The notes beneath the pieces were generated by a model. It was not told where the DNA came from. It saw only the letters and a program-made list of their open reading frames with translations, and ran no database searches. From positions 1 to 24,174 of the forward strand of contig JAYUOV010000312.1 in NCBI GenBank assembly GCA_043760535.1: a DNA stretch of 24,174 nucleotides, in the 5' to 3' direction. The DNA comes from JAZKFT01 sp043760535 (GTDB lineage Bacteria; Bacteroidota; Bacteroidia; Chitinophagales; Chitinophagaceae). Position 1 is the first letter of the stretch, and every line of letters begins with the position of its first letter. Below, in pieces: positions 23,195 through 24,174 of this stretch. The translations under genes and the position numbers were made by a program.

Positions 23195-23602
23195 TTAAAT
23201 CAGAAAAACACAATTGAGCACATGTAGCCTTTGTTTTTGAATATCGGGCGGTGCATGTAAAGAAGGATGTAAAAAGGTATTGTGTAGGTAGTTTGTAAAA
23301 AGATAAGGTGCAAAAATGGAGGCAATTTGCGGCGAACACTTAAAATGGAGCACTAAAGCAGTATCACTTTTTTGATGGTCTGTATCTAATTTATAGTGCT
23401 GATGTTCGTCTTTGCAACAGCCGCTTTTATCCTCTTCTTTCATGCCACACTTGCCGCAAGTAGTATCTTTTTCTTCAAAAAAACTCCAGCTTACAAACTT
23501 ATTCATGCAAAAATGGGAATGCACATTGGCACCCATTGTGGCTATACTATACACAGCCAATAACGATATAAGTACTATTTTTTTCAAAAAACAAATATAC
23601 AT
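23195..23602 (-). CDS. HYC_CC_PP family protein
   Basis: Small exported Cys/His-rich protein of 135 residues, likely first gene of the metal operon. It shows the pattern that names the family: HFC (30-32) after the signal peptide, the CC pair (62-63, in SGCCKDEHQHY), and PP near the C-terminus (118-119). It also has CGKCG (49-53). Family members sit next to HMA and TonB-receptor genes in Bacteroidetes; a role in metal sensing or binding is likely but unproven. The start is open to question: ATG 23602 adds MYICF before KKIVLISLL, whereas a TTG at codon 6 (23587) would begin the signal peptide cleanly and lies just after a -7-like TATATTTG. Confidence 0.85.
   Translation of the reverse strand: MYICFLKKIVLISLLAVYSIATMGANVHSHFCMNKFVSWSFFEEKDTTCGKCGMKEEDKSGCCKDEHQHYKLDTDHQKSDTALVLHFKCSPQIASIFAPYLFTNYLHNTFLHPSLHAPPDIQKQRLHVLNCVFLI
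23592..23599 (-). promoter_or_regulatory. candidate -7 element TATATTTG of the metal operon
   Basis: Exact TAnnTTTG on the minus strand (23599-23592), overlapping codons 2-4 of the longest reading of the HYC_CC_PP gene. If used, translation would begin at TTG 23587 on a near-leaderless message. The upstream -33 box is only a TTTCG at 23625-23621. Confidence 0.35.
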
Positions 23603-23769
23603 TTATTTTTTAAAAGGGTTCGAAAGAAAAATTATAGTGCCGTTAATGTTGCAACTATTTATGGCACAACATCGGTTGTTCTTTTTTTTAATGAACGTAT
23701 TGGGATAGTGGTTCTAAAAATTGGAACCACGTTTCTGATTTTGTTGATGCAATCCTGTTTTATCAACCT

Positions 23770-23777
23770 TACATTTG
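23770..23777 (+). promoter_or_regulatory. candidate -7 element TACATTTG of the ABC transporter gene
   Basis: Exact TAnnTTTG 28 bases before the start at 23806. A TTG at 23744-23746 lies 23 bases upstream, longer than the usual 19. Confidence 0.4.
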
Positions 23778-23805
23778 CGTCACTCAAAAAAAAATCGGCA
23801 TCCTC

Positions 23806-24174
23806 ATGGCCAATACCATCATTTCAGTAAACAACCTCACCAAGAACTATGGTGAATTTGAAGCCGTTAAAAACATCAGTTTTAATGTGTACGAAGGTGA
23901 GATATTTGGATTGCTGGGCCCAAACGGTGCCGGTAAAAGCACCACACTAGAAATAATTGAAACCCTTAGGCAAAAAACTTCGGGTAAAATAGTGGTTGAT
24001 GGTATAGATTTAGATAAATCGCCCAATGCTATAAAAAAAATAATTGGGGTGCAATTGCAAACAAGCGGGTTTTATCCCGGCCTTTCGTTACTAGAGCTAA
24101 TAGAAATGTTTGCGGGCCTGTATCAGGAAAATGTAGATGCCATGGCATTGTTAGATTTAGTGAACCTTACGGAT
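23806..24174 (+). CDS. ABC transporter ATP-binding protein, partial (runs off right edge)
   Basis: The first 123 residues of an ABC ATPase; the frame is open to the window end. Walker A is GPNGAGKST (38-46), the Q-loop region is VQLQTSGFYPGLSL (about 82-95), and the N-terminus ISVNNLTKNYGEFEAVKNISF is typical. The signature motif and Walker B lie beyond the edge. The pattern (ETLRQKTSGKIVVDGIDL) is that of ABC-2 type exporters, so a membrane permease gene probably follows. It is divergent from the metal operon across 203 bases, which allows but does not prove a link in regulation. Substrate unknown. Confidence 0.93.
   Translation, partial: MANTIISVNNLTKNYGEFEAVKNISFNVYEGEIFGLLGPNGAGKSTTLEIIETLRQKTSGKIVVDGIDLDKSPNAIKKIIGVQLQTSGFYPGLSLLELIEMFAGLYQENVDAMALLDLVNLTD

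Overview
The window looks like a chromosomal segment of a Bacteroidetes bacterium, probably of the Chitinophagaceae or a close relative. The support is low GC, promoter elements of the TTTG...TAnnTTTG type, few Shine-Dalgarno sites, a gingipain-type C25 protease, HYC_CC_PP and DUF3347 proteins, a DUF2027-Smr protein, an efp/accB/accC cluster, and AT-rich gaps full of short degenerate repeats and small hairpins. No rRNA, tRNA, CRISPR array, transposase or phage structural gene was seen.

Layout. Positions 1-615 hold at most a gene tail, then a multi-hairpin repeat, a split interspersed repeat and a GATAATGG-type tract. Next is an orphan HlyD-like adaptor gene (616-1866) with a doubtful start. 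From 2163 to 5384 the minus strand carries efp, accB and accC (elongation factor P and two acetyl-CoA carboxylase subunits). The accB-accC link is broken by about 645 bp containing a decayed four-helix-bundle gene with two in-frame stops. A thioredoxin-like gene with one nonsense codon after its signal peptide follows (5663-6166), then an XRE-S24 regulator, an acyl-CoA thioesterase, a small membrane protein and a DUF2027-Smr protein. Two glycosyltransferase genes form a short minus-strand operon (9560-11848). Its 3' end lies in a perfect 30-bp palindrome and its 5' end abuts another multi-hairpin repeat. After a small unknown gene come an Asp/Glu racemase-family protein, a DUF4328 membrane protein, tyrS and a 1609-residue C25 cysteine peptidase (15459-20288).

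The right end is the most cohesive part. Five minus-strand genes (20399-23602) encode exported proteins: a HYC_CC_PP protein, an HMA-DUF3347 protein, a TlpA-like thioredoxin, a second HMA-like protein and an outer-membrane barrel-like protein. The last four are spaced 22, 1 and 1 nt apart. Together they suggest a cell-envelope system for binding, reducing and moving a soft metal, most likely copper. A divergent ABC transporter ATPase gene runs off the right edge.

The gaps are as notable as the genes. Five starts are preceded by short-period degenerate repeats with five different units, and several hairpin-rich elements sit between genes. The sequence shows these directly; their function is inference.
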